Both the position numbers and the translations under genes were made by a program. Shown piece after piece: positions 6,530-15,032 of a DNA stretch of 38,022 nt. The stretch covers positions 1 through 38,022 of the IMG/VR virus record IMGVR_UViG_3300027734_000153, one strand, 5' to 3'. Under the pieces are notes generated by a model, which worked only from the letters and a program-made list of their open reading frames with translations, was not told the origin of the DNA and made no database searches. Source of the stretch: a virus. Each line of letters opens with the position of its first letter. The stretch's first letter is position 1.

Positions 6530-7039
6530 TTAAGTGAACATTTGTTCTGCATTAGCCTCTACTTTATCAGCCCTAGCAAGCCAGCCTTTTTCAAAGTGAG
6601 GATTGTTTAATGATTTATAAAATGCTATTTTTTCTTCGGTGAAATGCTCCACCACATCCATTGGATTAGATTGCCGAATGAGAGCTTGAGTAATTGAACC
6701 CAAGACACCGTCTGCGTCTGCTCCAACGGCTTTTTGCAAGCATTTGATAGATCTTTTGACACCCGCATTGACAGCAAAGTCGAAAACCACATAGTCCACC
6801 CCACTAGGTAAAATATCACATCCTGCTGGATTCCAGTAATTCTGTTTATACAATGGTTTGACCATTACTGGTGTCAAATCTTTAATTTCCTGGACACTAA
6901 CAGGGCGATTGACATAGGCTTTCCAGGTAGCCATAGTTACTCCCCAGTTGGTAGCGCCCCCAGAATCATTGGGGTCCTGAACGAATCCACCTTCGCTTTT
7001 CATTAGCAGGTCAAAGGATTTATTAAAGTTTTCGATCAT
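6530..7039 (-). CDS. Endolysin, GH108 glycosyl hydrolase
   Basis: A 169 aa protein with the GH108 signature: LLMKSEGGFVQDPNDSGG (E16 catalytic) followed by TNWGVT, then QNYWNPAGCD and VDYVVFDFAVNAG. The C-terminal part (AVGADADGVLGSITQALI) is the peptidoglycan-binding portion usual in this family. It cleaves the glycan strand of murein. No signal sequence or SAR segment is visible, so release would need a holin. The start overlaps the Rz stop by 17 bases. Confidence 0.93.
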   Translation of the reverse strand: MIENFNKSFDLLMKSEGGFVQDPNDSGGATNWGVTMATWKAYVNRPVSVQEIKDLTPVMVKPLYKQNYWNPAGCDILPSGVDYVVFDFAVNAGVKRSIKCLQKAVGADADGVLGSITQALIRQSNPMDVVEHFTEEKIAFYKSLNNPHFEKGWLARADKVEANAEQMFT

Positions 7040-7448
7040 TAAAAATGCCTATCTGCTCTTTGAGCCAGCCCTGTAAAGACACCAATTGCTGTGTAGTTAT
7101 CGCACACTTTTCAATAAAGGCAGGGTCGGAGGGGGTTCCATCAGTGCTGCTGGTGGATTTGGAAATGCTTGTTGTTTGATCGGTGTTGGGGAGGCGCATC
7201 CCACCATAAGTAGACTTAATAATAGATAGCTTATTCTGATAGTCATTTTTTACCTTTTCATTTACTTGAACAGCTTCTTTAGCCTTGTATAAATTAATCA
7301 TTTCCTGTTCTTTAGCTTGTGATTCTGCTTTAGATACATAGGCATCGTACTTAACCGACTGATACTTGCCATAGCCAAGACCACCAATAGCTACCAAAGA
7401 TAGGGCAGCATAGATATAAAACTGAATGGGTATTGTTAGTCCAAACAT
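7023..7448 (-). CDS. Rz-like inner-membrane spanin (i-spanin)
   Basis: A 141 aa protein: an N-terminal membrane segment (FYIYAALSLVAIGGLGYGKY), then a long helical periplasmic region (SKAESQAKEQEMINLYKAKE...), ending with a Cys-containing segment FIEKCAITTQQLVSLQGWLK typical of phage Rz proteins. It would join inner and outer membranes with the lipoprotein nested inside its gene (7097-7246). It lies between the holin candidate and the endolysin. Confidence 0.82.
   Translation of the reverse strand: MFGLTIPIQFYIYAALSLVAIGGLGYGKYQSVKYDAYVSKAESQAKEQEMINLYKAKEAVQVNEKVKNDYQNKLSIIKSTYGGMRLPNTDQTTSISKSTSSTDGTPSDPAFIEKCAITTQQLVSLQGWLKEQIGIFNDRKL
7097..7246 (-). CDS. Rz1-like outer-membrane lipoprotein (o-spanin), nested in Rz
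   Basis: A 49 aa frame wholly inside the Rz gene, shifted +1. It starts MTIRISYLLLSLLMVGC, a lipoprotein signal with lipobox M-V-G-C, and the mature peptide is short and Pro-rich (SPTPIKQ..., NPPAAL, EPPPTLP), exactly the composition of Rz1 proteins. The nested arrangement matches lambda Rz/Rz1. It is too short for usual gene-calling limits. Pairing with Rz to fuse the membranes is family knowledge. Confidence 0.82.
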   Translation of the reverse strand: MTIRISYLLLSLLMVGCASPTPIKQQAFPNPPAALMEPPPTLPLLKSVR

Positions 7449-7627
7449 TATCTTTTCATGGGTTGGCTAGTAACGAACCTCAAAATGGCACAGATAATGC
7501 CAATACTAATAAAGATAATGCCGTAATACTTAGGTGGAATGATGTTTTGCAGGTAGGAAAAGTTCTCGTACAGCGAACCAATAATGACTAGTGAAAGTGA
7601 GAACCACATAGTCCTCGACTTCCACAT
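7448..7627 (-). CDS. Putative holin (two membrane segments)
   Basis: A 59 aa protein with two hydrophobic segments, MWFSLSLVIIGSLYENFSYL and YYGIIFISIGIICAILRFVT, and a basic tail (QPMKR). Size, topology and position just before Rz/Rz1 and endolysin suggest a holin. The start is uncertain: ATG 7627 lies after the upstream stop; ATG 7669 and TTG 7696 are in frame but overlap the preceding gene and lack a clear ribosome site. Its stop overlaps the Rz start. Confidence 0.65.
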   Translation of the reverse strand: MWKSRTMWFSLSLVIIGSLYENFSYLQNIIPPKYYGIIFISIGIICAILRFVTSQPMKR

Positions 7628-7643
7628 AGGCTTAGGATGACGG

Positions 7644-7994
7644 TTATAAACCTTCGCCTGGCGTAACATAAACGGCTGAGTTAGCTGAATCACCAATCAC
7701 TCTGGCATATACATTGGCGCTTTGGCTTACTTGTGGACCAGTGATGGTGAAGTAAGCGAATGGCGGTACAGGAATAACATAGCCAGGAGTAAAGTCTGGC
7801 AGCGCCACATTAAAAGTATTGGTTGGGCTAATCCAAACATAAGCAAACGCATTAACACTGTCGTTGGACAAATAGTATTGGTTTACAGGGCTGGTAGCGC
7901 TAATAGTAAAAACATTAGACTCTGTATTAGCAGCGCCATTCGCCACAACTTTGACGGTTTTACCCATCGGCTGAAAAGCGATATTGTTAGCCAT
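7644..7994 (-). CDS. Beta-rich virion-associated protein, unknown role
   Basis: A 116 aa protein, Ser/Thr/Val/Asn-rich with few charges, predicted mostly beta. It contains NGAANTESNVFTISATSP and ends AVYVTPGEGL. It shares design and end (VYVTPGEGL versus VYITPGDGV) with the 108 aa protein at 17060-17386, so the two look like distant paralogues. Such proteins in phages are often capsid or tail decorations, but no function can be assigned. The start overlaps the upstream stop by one base. Confidence 0.7.
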   Translation of the reverse strand: MANNIAFQPMGKTVKVVANGAANTESNVFTISATSPVNQYYLSNDSVNAFAYVWISPTNTFNVALPDFTPGYVIPVPPFAYFTITGPQVSQSANVYARVIGDSANSAVYVTPGEGL

Positions 7995-8242
7995 TAGATA
8001 ATCCGATTCTTTTCAGGCTTTGTCGTTGAGGAGATCTTGCTGTTGTAATCTCCTGATTCAAAGCAAATCACGCTACGAAATCCACCCATCGGAACCTGAC
8101 CTGGACTCCATACTTGGCTACGGACTGTTACATCTGAAGGCTTTTGTGGGCGCATTGCTTTAGGATTATCTTTTTGAGAAAAGTTGTAATCTTTAGCTCC
8201 AGGCACTTCACTCTTGAGTTGAAACTCTTTCATGTCTTTCAT
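7994..8242 (-). CDS. Hypothetical protein (82 aa)
   Basis: A soluble, charged protein starting MKDMKEFQLKSEVPGAKDYN, with a middle VWSPGQVPMGGFRSVICFES. A purine-rich AGAGAG stretch lies upstream of the ATG at 8242; an in-frame ATG at 8233 is possible. It overlaps the preceding membrane protein gene by 35 bases. Function unknown. Confidence 0.6.
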   Translation of the reverse strand: MKDMKEFQLKSEVPGAKDYNFSQKDNPKAMRPQKPSDVTVRSQVWSPGQVPMGGFRSVICFESGDYNSKISSTTKPEKNRII

Positions 8243-8435
8243 TTGTATTTCTCTCTTTAATGTTGATTAGAAGATAACTGAAAATTGAAAAAAATGCCAT
8301 TGTTCCCAGTCGTTCCCACCTTGGATCCCACATAGTCCAACACGCCAGAGAAAAAGAAAGTCCTAGCGCTAAGACTGATAACATACGCTCTGATATGACT
8401 GCTAAAGCTAAACGAACTAATGCGACTGCATCCAT
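8208..8435 (-). CDS. Small membrane protein, holin-like
   Basis: A 75 aa protein with two hydrophobic stretches (VALVRLALAVISERMLSVLALGLSFSLACWTM and LGTMAFFSIFSYLLINI) and a charged C-terminus. An AAGGGG ribosome site precedes the ATG. Location before the lysis genes fits a holin or lysis-accessory protein, but the gene at 7448 competes for that role. Confidence 0.6.
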   Translation of the reverse strand: MDAVALVRLALAVISERMLSVLALGLSFSLACWTMWDPRWERLGTMAFFSIFSYLLINIKERNTNERHERVSTQE

Positions 8436-8469
8436 TGTTAATCCCCTTGTTAATTAAACTATCCATAGT

Positions 8470-8676
8470 TTAATCCTCATCATCTTCTGTTGCAATAAAA
8501 CCGCTACCCCATTCCTCATCGGATAGCTTCTGCTTGAGCTTCTCTATGTTGACTGCACGGTCAATAACCTTGCATTTATCAGTCAAAGAGTAGCTTTCAT
8601 CCTCCATAACAAGCAATAGGAGCTTGCTAACAGCTTCTTCTAGGTCAGGGTTTAAGCCTTTATTCTTTTTAGCCAT
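8470..8676 (-). CDS. Hypothetical helical acidic protein (68 aa)
   Basis: A helical protein starting MAKKNKGLNPDLEEAVSKLL and ending in an acidic tail (ATEDDED). It is one of a line of closely packed late genes, 2 bases after the 603 aa ejection-type gene. No domain recognised. Confidence 0.65.
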   Translation of the reverse strand: MAKKNKGLNPDLEEAVSKLLLLVMEDESYSLTDKCKVIDRAVNIEKLKQKLSDEEWGSGFIATEDDED

Positions 8677-8678
8677 GA

Positions 8679-10490
8679 TTATTTAGTGATTAAATTGTAT
8701 GCGCCAGTAGCTGCGCCTGTACCTACTGCACCATAAACCCCTATTCTGATGCCTTTTCTAATGTATTCTTTTTTCTTTTGAGCATCAGTGATTGCGTTCA
8801 CTTCTCTTAAAAATTGATCTCTTTGCTGAATGTTCATAACACCTGCTTTTTCAAGGCGATTAGCTACTTTAGTAACCTGAGCATTGATTTCATTGATGTC
8901 TTTAGCACGCTCAAGATCACTATTAATCAACATTAGATCGTTCTTTAAGGTTTCTTTTTCTGCTGCCGTAGCAGTTCTAGTAGCGCCCATCTCAGTTACC
9001 TTAGCGCCCCGTTGTTCTGCTGTAATAGCTGCCTTTACATAGTCATCTGCCATTTTTGCGGAATTGGTTTCCTTTAACATAGTTCTGTTATCACGCAAAA
9101 ACTGCTGTAATTGATTGCCTGTCTTTCTGCTTTCAAGCTGGCTTACAAAATAGCGCTGTGCTGACTGCTCTGCTAGTTTGACATCACCACCAAGGGCATC
9201 TATCAAAGCACGGTAATCTTCAGGAGTTTTAAATACTTTTGTTGGTATTGACTGGGCTGGAACTTTAGCGTAGTTAGCGCCTAAACCATACAACTGTGTA
9301 TCTGTTAAAGCCTTACCAACTTTAGTTTGAAACACTCGCATTGGTTCTGAATCTATGCGGTATTGGTCAATAAACTTACGGATGCCAGGAGAGAAATCTT
9401 CCATTACGCCTTCAACAACTTTAGCTAGTCTACCTGCTTGTTGTTGGCTGATCGCATCAAATCCTTCTGCGGGTAAACCCGAAGCCCGATCTCGTAAAAA
9501 CCGTCTTAGGTTCTCTAAACCTTCAAAACTGACTGGTTTTCCTCGCACAATACCTGTAACTGGATCAACTTCTCTAGGATTAATAGCTCTCTTAACTTGT
9601 AACAATTGATTTTTAATTGCGTCAACGGATGCTATAGCTAATTTAGTATCAGGATTAACAATTTCAGCGTTAATTGTTTTTAATGCGTCTTTAAATGCTT
9701 CTGTGTCTGCTACCTTTTGACCAGCTTTTTCTTTATTTAAAGCAAAATTAAATGCCTCAGTTTTGTTGGTTGTTGCATTAGCTTCACGGGTAGCTTTTAA
9801 AGCATTGTATTTTTGGTCAACTATTGACCTAATATCTGAACCAATTTCATTTAATGACTGTGGAATAGCTTTAGTAGCGCCAGCCTCTGTGCTAACAGTA
9901 ACGCCAGGTAGTTGACCATAAGCAGCCTCGCCCTTACCTGCTTCTCGTTGTGCAATTTTTTCTGCTGCACTAGCACGGGACTGGGCAGTTTCCGCTTGAG
10001 TACCTGCGGTAGAGATTTCTTCTTGTAACCTTTTACCTGTTGTTTTTTGGAGTTCTTCAGCAAGATCTTTACCACCAGACATCATCTTGCCAATCTTGCC
10101 AACGCCATATTTTCCTAATTTATATAATGCTGCACCTCCAGCAAGAACGGCAGGGGCAATCTCTCCAGCAGTTTGGTAACCACTTACATCTTCTCTTGGT
10201 TTTGGAATACCTACTGCACCATAAACCCTTTGAATATCTTTAGTGGTTGGCAAATAAGTTTCTCTGCCCATAGGAGCGCCACCTCTAATTTGTTTTGGTA
10301 CAAGAGTTTCTTCAATATCTCCAAGCGATCCCAATGTACTTGTGCCTAATCCATAGGCTACTGCACCTGCTTTTTCTCCAAAGCTAGGTTTTTTCTCTGG
10401 CTCAATAACAATTGAATCTGGATTAAATTTAGCTGTAACCCTACCTTTAGGTTCTTCTGCTAAGGCTGCTGTTGAAGGGTCAAATGCCAT
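8679..10490 (-). CDS. Large helical internal virion / DNA ejection protein candidate
   Basis: A 603 aa protein rich in Ala, Lys, Glu and Gln, with long predicted helices (AQSRASAAEKIAQREAGKG, TNKTEAFNFALNKEKAGQ) and a Gly/Ala hydrophobic stretch near 110-125 (AGEIAPAVLAGGAALYKLGK). The C-terminus again has a Gly/Ala segment (GIRIGVYGAVGTGAATG). With the next three genes upstream it forms a block of large proteins where podoviruses place ejection proteins (T7 gp14-16, P22 gp7/16/20). No direct family match was recognised, so this is a positional and compositional call. Confidence 0.6.
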   Translation of the reverse strand: MAFDPSTAALAEEPKGRVTAKFNPDSIVIEPEKKPSFGEKAGAVAYGLGTSTLGSLGDIEETLVPKQIRGGAPMGRETYLPTTKDIQRVYGAVGIPKPREDVSGYQTAGEIAPAVLAGGAALYKLGKYGVGKIGKMMSGGKDLAEELQKTTGKRLQEEISTAGTQAETAQSRASAAEKIAQREAGKGEAAYGQLPGVTVSTEAGATKAIPQSLNEIGSDIRSIVDQKYNALKATREANATTNKTEAFNFALNKEKAGQKVADTEAFKDALKTINAEIVNPDTKLAIASVDAIKNQLLQVKRAINPREVDPVTGIVRGKPVSFEGLENLRRFLRDRASGLPAEGFDAISQQQAGRLAKVVEGVMEDFSPGIRKFIDQYRIDSEPMRVFQTKVGKALTDTQLYGLGANYAKVPAQSIPTKVFKTPEDYRALIDALGGDVKLAEQSAQRYFVSQLESRKTGNQLQQFLRDNRTMLKETNSAKMADDYVKAAITAEQRGAKVTEMGATRTATAAEKETLKNDLMLINSDLERAKDINEINAQVTKVANRLEKAGVMNIQQRDQFLREVNAITDAQKKKEYIRKGIRIGVYGAVGTGAATGAYNLITK

Positions 10491-11779
10491 TATTGATCCT
10501 CCCAGTTTCCATTTCCTAAATACTTAGCTTTATTTCCAGAGCTATCTGTATATACTTTTCCAGTCACATACTTATCTTGAGTTCCACCACCAGTAGGAGC
10601 ATTGCCATAAGTAGCAGTAAAGCTAACTGGTTCAGCATCAGGCAAACGGTAGCCAGAAGATTCAAATGCTCGTCTACGCTGACCTGCTGTATCTAAAGTG
10701 TAATCAATTTGATCTTGAATCATATTTTGAACAACTTTAGGCTGGTCGCTTTTCTTAGCAGTAAATTCTTGATAGTTTTTAAGCTCGTTACCAGTTAAGG
10801 TAGCACCAAACAGGGCATGACGATTAGGTGCTTGTAAGCGTTGGTAATCTGACCACCATGAGATTGCTTTTCTACCTTCTTCATCGCCAAATCTACGCAG
10901 TGCTTCAGCTTGTAAATCAGCACCAAAACCAAATAAACCCAAACTAGCGTACTCAGGTTTAAACTTGTTTTTAAGGTTCATTAAGCCATTAGCAAGGGAT
11001 TCAAGCCCTGTAATGCTATTAATTTCTTTATCTTTTAATGGTTTTCCAGCATCTCTAGCGTTAGATTTCATCATGGCAAGACCTAAATCTTGTGCCATCC
11101 TGTCTGCTTTTAACTGGGCATCCATAAACTTATATAGATCTTCTTTAACTCCAAGAGCGCCCTTAGTATTGTAAGAAGCCTTTAAGAAGTCGCTTCCTGA
11201 CGCTGCTACAGCAACAGCACGATCAGCGCTTGCTTTTGCTGAATCAATTAAAGCAGTCTTATCCGCTAGTTCTAGCTCTTTATATAAACGATCTTGAGTA
11301 GCTTTTAAAGAAGCCATTTCTTTGTCAAACTGGATCTGTTCCCGTCTAAAGACATCTTGTCTACCAGTTTGGTAGCCCTTCATCATGCCTGTCATGGCAT
11401 CAATTGCGCCTCTACCTGAACTTGCGCCATATTTTCCTGATGCTGTACCAATAAAGGCAATCAATCCAGCTAAAGAGGACATACCAATAAAGGTTTCCTG
11501 AGTAGGTTTAAAGTCAACCCCTTTAGATACAGTGCTGAGTTCTTTTAAGATAGGTTCTCTAGCTGCACGCTGTATATCTGATGTTTGATACGCTGCATCA
11601 CGGGTAGCTTGTGCTTCACCAATAGATTTTTGAACAGCAGCCTCACCTTCAGCTTTGTACGCATCACTTGTAGCTTGACTAGCTTGGCTTAAATCACCCA
11701 TGCTAATACGAGGCGCTTTAGGTGCTTTTGGAACAACAGGGTTTGAGAAGTTGCCTAATGTTTCAGGATTAATAGACAT
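10490..11779 (-). CDS. Internal virion / ejection protein candidate
   Basis: A 429 aa protein. The N-terminus is Pro/Lys-rich (VVPKAPKAPRISMGDL), then Ala/Gln-rich helices (SQATSDAYKAEGEAAVQKSI), a short Gly/Ala hydrophobic part (GMSSLAGLIAFIGTASGKYG) that could insert in a membrane, then a coiled-coil region (QFDKEMASLKATQDRLYKEL). Its stop overlaps the start of the 603 aa gene by one base. No enzymatic motif was seen. The ejection role rests on position and composition. Confidence 0.6.
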   Translation of the reverse strand: MSINPETLGNFSNPVVPKAPKAPRISMGDLSQASQATSDAYKAEGEAAVQKSIGEAQATRDAAYQTSDIQRAAREPILKELSTVSKGVDFKPTQETFIGMSSLAGLIAFIGTASGKYGASSGRGAIDAMTGMMKGYQTGRQDVFRREQIQFDKEMASLKATQDRLYKELELADKTALIDSAKASADRAVAVAASGSDFLKASYNTKGALGVKEDLYKFMDAQLKADRMAQDLGLAMMKSNARDAGKPLKDKEINSITGLESLANGLMNLKNKFKPEYASLGLFGFGADLQAEALRRFGDEEGRKAISWWSDYQRLQAPNRHALFGATLTGNELKNYQEFTAKKSDQPKVVQNMIQDQIDYTLDTAGQRRRAFESSGYRLPDAEPVSFTATYGNAPTGGGTQDKYVTGKVYTDSSGNKAKYLGNGNWEDQ

Positions 11780-11781
11780 AA

Positions 11782-13059
11782 TTAAATCTCTCCTTTTTGT
11801 TCTGTCAAGGTATTGCTATAGTTTCCACCACCAGTGAGCAAATCTGAACCAGCATTGGCGATAGTATCAATTACTCCTGGACTTTGTCTTGATCCTGGAA
11901 CGCCTGAAGGTAAGTTAGGGCTATAACCCAATACCATTGGTGCAAGCAAAGTTCCTAATTGTTTAGCAAAGTCTGCTTGACTTGCTGCCAAAGCATTATC
12001 AGCAACCATACCTGCTTGGATAGCGTTAATAGCGTAGTTATCACCAATGTTAGCAATCTTGATACCTTGAATTAACTGGTTATCTAGGAGGCGTGCTTCC
12101 AAATCAGCAATACTGTTAGCGCCTTGTAAGACTCCTACGCCACCTGTACGGCTAATGTTTTGGGCTGCCATTGCTCTAGCTGCCTTAACTGCTTGAAGGT
12201 TACTAGCACTTAGATTACCTGCTTGAGCACCAGCAATTAAACCTTTTCCAATGCCTTGATACGGAGCAGCAATAGCATTTCTTTCATTCTTAGCAGTTTG
12301 AGCTTGTTCTTCTGCTTTCTTAGCAGCAGGTTGTTGAACACCTCTAGATAAAGCATAAGCTGTACCAGCACCTAAACCTAAGCGTAGTAACTGACTTAAA
12401 AGATTAGAATAATCCTTCTCTTTTTGTTGTTGTTCCTTAGTTTTAGGTCCTCCAGCCGTTGAAACAGGAGTTAAATTTTGATAATACGATCTTCCGTCAG
12501 GCGTATAAACAGTTTCCTGACCTTCAGTTGGCAACACACCGCCTGGATATAACTGAGGATAAGCTGCTGCTGCTTGCTCTGGGGTTAACTGAGTTGGTAT
12601 TCCTTGTTCATTTAAAGGATACAAAGTTGAGCCAAAATCTCCATAATTAGGAGCATTAGGTTCTATTTGTCTTGCGCTTGGTGTATACCCCATTTCCTCA
12701 TAGGTAGGACCAGCTTGTTCTGGGTAATAAGTTTGTGGCGTGTAACCCATTTCGTTATAAGTTGGACCAGCTTGTTCTGGATAAACTTGTTCTGGTACAT
12801 ATCCCATTTCTTCATAAGTAGGACCAGCCTGTTCTGGATAATAAGTATCAGGTTCATAATTTGTATCTTCACCGTCATAGTATTCTAATAAGCCAGTATC
12901 AGGATTAATTGTTCCAGCACCACCACGCCTTTTAAGTAAAGCAGCCTCTCTAGGAGTAATGTGGGCAAGAACTGTATCTTTACCCCGACCTTTAGCACGG
13001 ATCATTTCTGCCAATGCTGGCAATCCCAAGCCAAGCGTTTTTGATAAAGTATTGTTCAT
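11782..13059 (-). CDS. Virion protein with 19-residue tandem repeats, ejection-protein candidate
   Basis: A 425 aa protein. Residues 73-125 hold three copies of a YPEQAGPTYEEMGY unit spaced 19 residues apart, in a Tyr/Pro/Glu-rich, probably extended region. The later half is helical and Ala/Gln-rich (KKAEEQAQTAKNERNAIAAP, GKGLIAGAQAGNLSASNLQ). It sits between the DUF4214-like protein and the 429 aa protein. The repeat could bind a partner virion protein; that is inference. Confidence 0.6.
   Translation of the reverse strand: MNNTLSKTLGLGLPALAEMIRAKGRGKDTVLAHITPREAALLKRRGGAGTINPDTGLLEYYDGEDTNYEPDTYYPEQAGPTYEEMGYVPEQVYPEQAGPTYNEMGYTPQTYYPEQAGPTYEEMGYTPSARQIEPNAPNYGDFGSTLYPLNEQGIPTQLTPEQAAAAYPQLYPGGVLPTEGQETVYTPDGRSYYQNLTPVSTAGGPKTKEQQQKEKDYSNLLSQLLRLGLGAGTAYALSRGVQQPAAKKAEEQAQTAKNERNAIAAPYQGIGKGLIAGAQAGNLSASNLQAVKAARAMAAQNISRTGGVGVLQGANSIADLEARLLDNQLIQGIKIANIGDNYAINAIQAGMVADNALAASQADFAKQLGTLLAPMVLGYSPNLPSGVPGSRQSPGVIDTIANAGSDLLTGGGNYSNTLTEQKGEI
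12685..12843 (-). repeat. 57-bp tandem repeat, three copies, inside the 425 aa virion gene
   Basis: Three imperfect in-frame units of 57 bp encode the YPEQAGPTYEEMGY repeat. On the plus strand they are seen as recurring gaccagc(t/c)tgttctgg and cccatttc blocks. Copies differ mostly at silent positions, so the protein repeat is conserved while the DNA has drifted. Confidence 0.85.
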
Positions 13060-13061
13060 AT

Positions 13062-15032
13062 TTAACTCCCTATTTCATCCAGATCTCGTAAAGATTGGGC
13101 ATTAACCCACTTCTTCTTAGGTGCTGCTCCTGATTCTTCGCTAAGTTCTTGCCCACTTGAACCTTGATCTCCACCGCCACCGCTTGCCAATGCTGCATTA
13201 CCAATGTTTAAGGCTTGCCCTAGGGCTGCTGTGCTAGGTCCAAAGTATGAACTAGTTGCTGGACTTGCGCCACTACTTGCGCTACCAGTTGACATCATAG
13301 GAGTTGCTGTACTTTGATTTGGTTGATTTGTTTGTCTTACAACTTCTTTTGCTCCTGTACTAGGAGTAACTGTTCTGCCACTAGTAGGAGCGCTTCCAGT
13401 AGAAGGCTTGGTACTTGGGAAAAAGTAAGAAGATAGTGCGCCAGCCAAGGTAGTTGCCGTAGTACTCGCTAACTTTTCACCAATAGTTCTTTCTTCTACT
13501 GGCAATCCTTCAGGATATAGCTCAGGATATTTGACTGATACCTCATAAGGTGTTAAATAACGCTGTTCCTCAGTATCAAATACTTGATCGTCACCCTGTA
13601 AATCATAGCCATCTGTCTGAATATCTTTAACTGCACCACCAACAGCGCCACTAATAGCACCTCTAATACCCCCTGTTATGGGATCTTTTCCACTTAAAAG
13701 AGCCGTGACCGATCCAGTCGTTCCTCTAGCAAGAGCGCCAGAAGCAGTTGCTGGTAAATCTTTTGGTAAGGCAGCGTTAATTTCACTTGAGATACCAGAG
13801 GTTACGCCAGCAGTAGCAGATGCTATAGCAGCAGCTTCAGCAATTTTGTTAAAATCTCCGCCCTGTAAAGCGGTATTAAGTGCGCTTGAACCACCAGCAG
13901 ATATTGCTGAAGCAGCAGCATTAACGGCTGTCGCTCCATAAGCTGCGGTTAATTCAGCAGCAGTCATTGCAGTAGCAGATTCTAAAATTGCCATTCCAAC
14001 TGGAGCAAAAGCTGCACTCGCTATAATTGCTGCGCCAATTTTAATGACAGTGTCAAATACTTGAAAGGTTTGAGAGTCTTTTTGTTGAGGGGATACTTCC
14101 TGAATGGTGTAAGTACGATTTCCTTTAGTTGGATCAGTAAATACTTTTCCTTGAGAATTTAATAATAATTCTTGTTTTTTAACAGTAACAGGTTGACCAT
14201 TAATTGTGATTTCATCTGGCGCAGTTGAACCTGCATAAGCATAATTACGATAACCCAAGCGCATATTGGCAGGATCTTCATAAGTTGAAAGTGCTGGACT
14301 AACGCTTTCAATCATTTGCGCCCAAGGTAAACCATAATCTCCAAAAGTAGCTGAAGCTCCATTGGCATAGGTAAAGGTATACTGTCCATTGCTTCGGTCT
14401 GTTCTAACAGCGCCATTTTGAGGATTGTTTATATCAAAAGTAAAGCCATACTGAGCAATATCATTACTGGCAGCAGCTTGTTTTGCATCCTGTTTATTTA
14501 AAAACTCTCGACTAGTAGCAATTGTTCTGATGGCTTGCGCTGCATCCATGCCACGAAAGGTATTCATTCCATCAGGGTCAGGATCTCTACCTAAATAACG
14601 GTTATAAAGTTGCTTTACTTGTGCATCATTTAAACCAGATTGAGGTTGCTGTGTTTCAGGGGTTTTAGCAGGTTGTTGGCTTGTTATGCGCTGTGCATAC
14701 TCTCCGCTTCCAAGGATTCCCTGAAGTACCTGTTCATAACTTTGTCCACGCCAAGTATTTAGTCCGCCTGGGTCAGCATCTCGCCCTAAATACTGCTGAT
14801 ATAACTGGCGAATAGCGTTGTCATCTAAACCAGATGGCGCTTGTGGCTGTTGTTGCTCTGGTGCTGGCTGCTGTTGTTGTCCAGATTGATTACGGAAGTT
14901 ATTAGCTTCTTCGCTATTAGCAATGCCATTTTCAATGGTTCCATCATCGTACTGTAGCCAGCTTTCAGCACCTGGCTCTGGATCACGCCCTAAATATTGT
15001 CTATAAAGACTAGCTAATCTGCCGTAATCCAT
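13062..15032 (-). CDS. Large virion protein with three DUF4214-like repeats
   Basis: A 656 aa protein. The N-terminus carries three DUF4214-like units at about residues 7-46, 75-117 and 138-180, each beginning LYxxYLGRDPDP and continuing GxNTW or similar, with a following helix ending near EYAQR or EFLNK. Gln/Pro linkers join them. A middle region (~330-480) is Ala/Gly-rich and hydrophobic (IKIGAAIIASAAFAPVGMAIL). The end is Ser/Thr/Gly-rich (SSGASPATSSYFG). DUF4214 occurs mainly in secreted bacterial surface proteins and adhesins. Here it heads the ejection-protein block. Confidence 0.7.
   Translation of the reverse strand: MDYGRLASLYRQYLGRDPEPGAESWLQYDDGTIENGIANSEEANNFRNQSGQQQQPAPEQQQPQAPSGLDDNAIRQLYQQYLGRDADPGGLNTWRGQSYEQVLQGILGSGEYAQRITSQQPAKTPETQQPQSGLNDAQVKQLYNRYLGRDPDPDGMNTFRGMDAAQAIRTIATSREFLNKQDAKQAAASNDIAQYGFTFDINNPQNGAVRTDRSNGQYTFTYANGASATFGDYGLPWAQMIESVSPALSTYEDPANMRLGYRNYAYAGSTAPDEITINGQPVTVKKQELLLNSQGKVFTDPTKGNRTYTIQEVSPQQKDSQTFQVFDTVIKIGAAIIASAAFAPVGMAILESATAMTAAELTAAYGATAVNAAASAISAGGSSALNTALQGGDFNKIAEAAAIASATAGVTSGISSEINAALPKDLPATASGALARGTTGSVTALLSGKDPITGGIRGAISGAVGGAVKDIQTDGYDLQGDDQVFDTEEQRYLTPYEVSVKYPELYPEGLPVEERTIGEKLASTTATTLAGALSSYFFPSTKPSTGSAPTSGRTVTPSTGAKEVVRQTNQPNQSTATPMMSTGSASSGASPATSSYFGPSTAALGQALNIGNAALASGGGGDQGSSGQELSEESGAAPKKKWVNAQSLRDLDEIGS

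Noticed and set aside
8257-8466. 69 aa minus-strand frame overlapping the membrane protein at 8208
   Set aside because: The 8208-8435 frame has the better ribosome site (AAGGGG) and sensible membrane segments.
12459-12888. Plus- and minus-strand alternative frames over the 425 aa gene
   Set aside because: They are open only because the 57-bp repeat keeps all frames free of stops; hydrophobic nonsense-like composition and no ribosome site.
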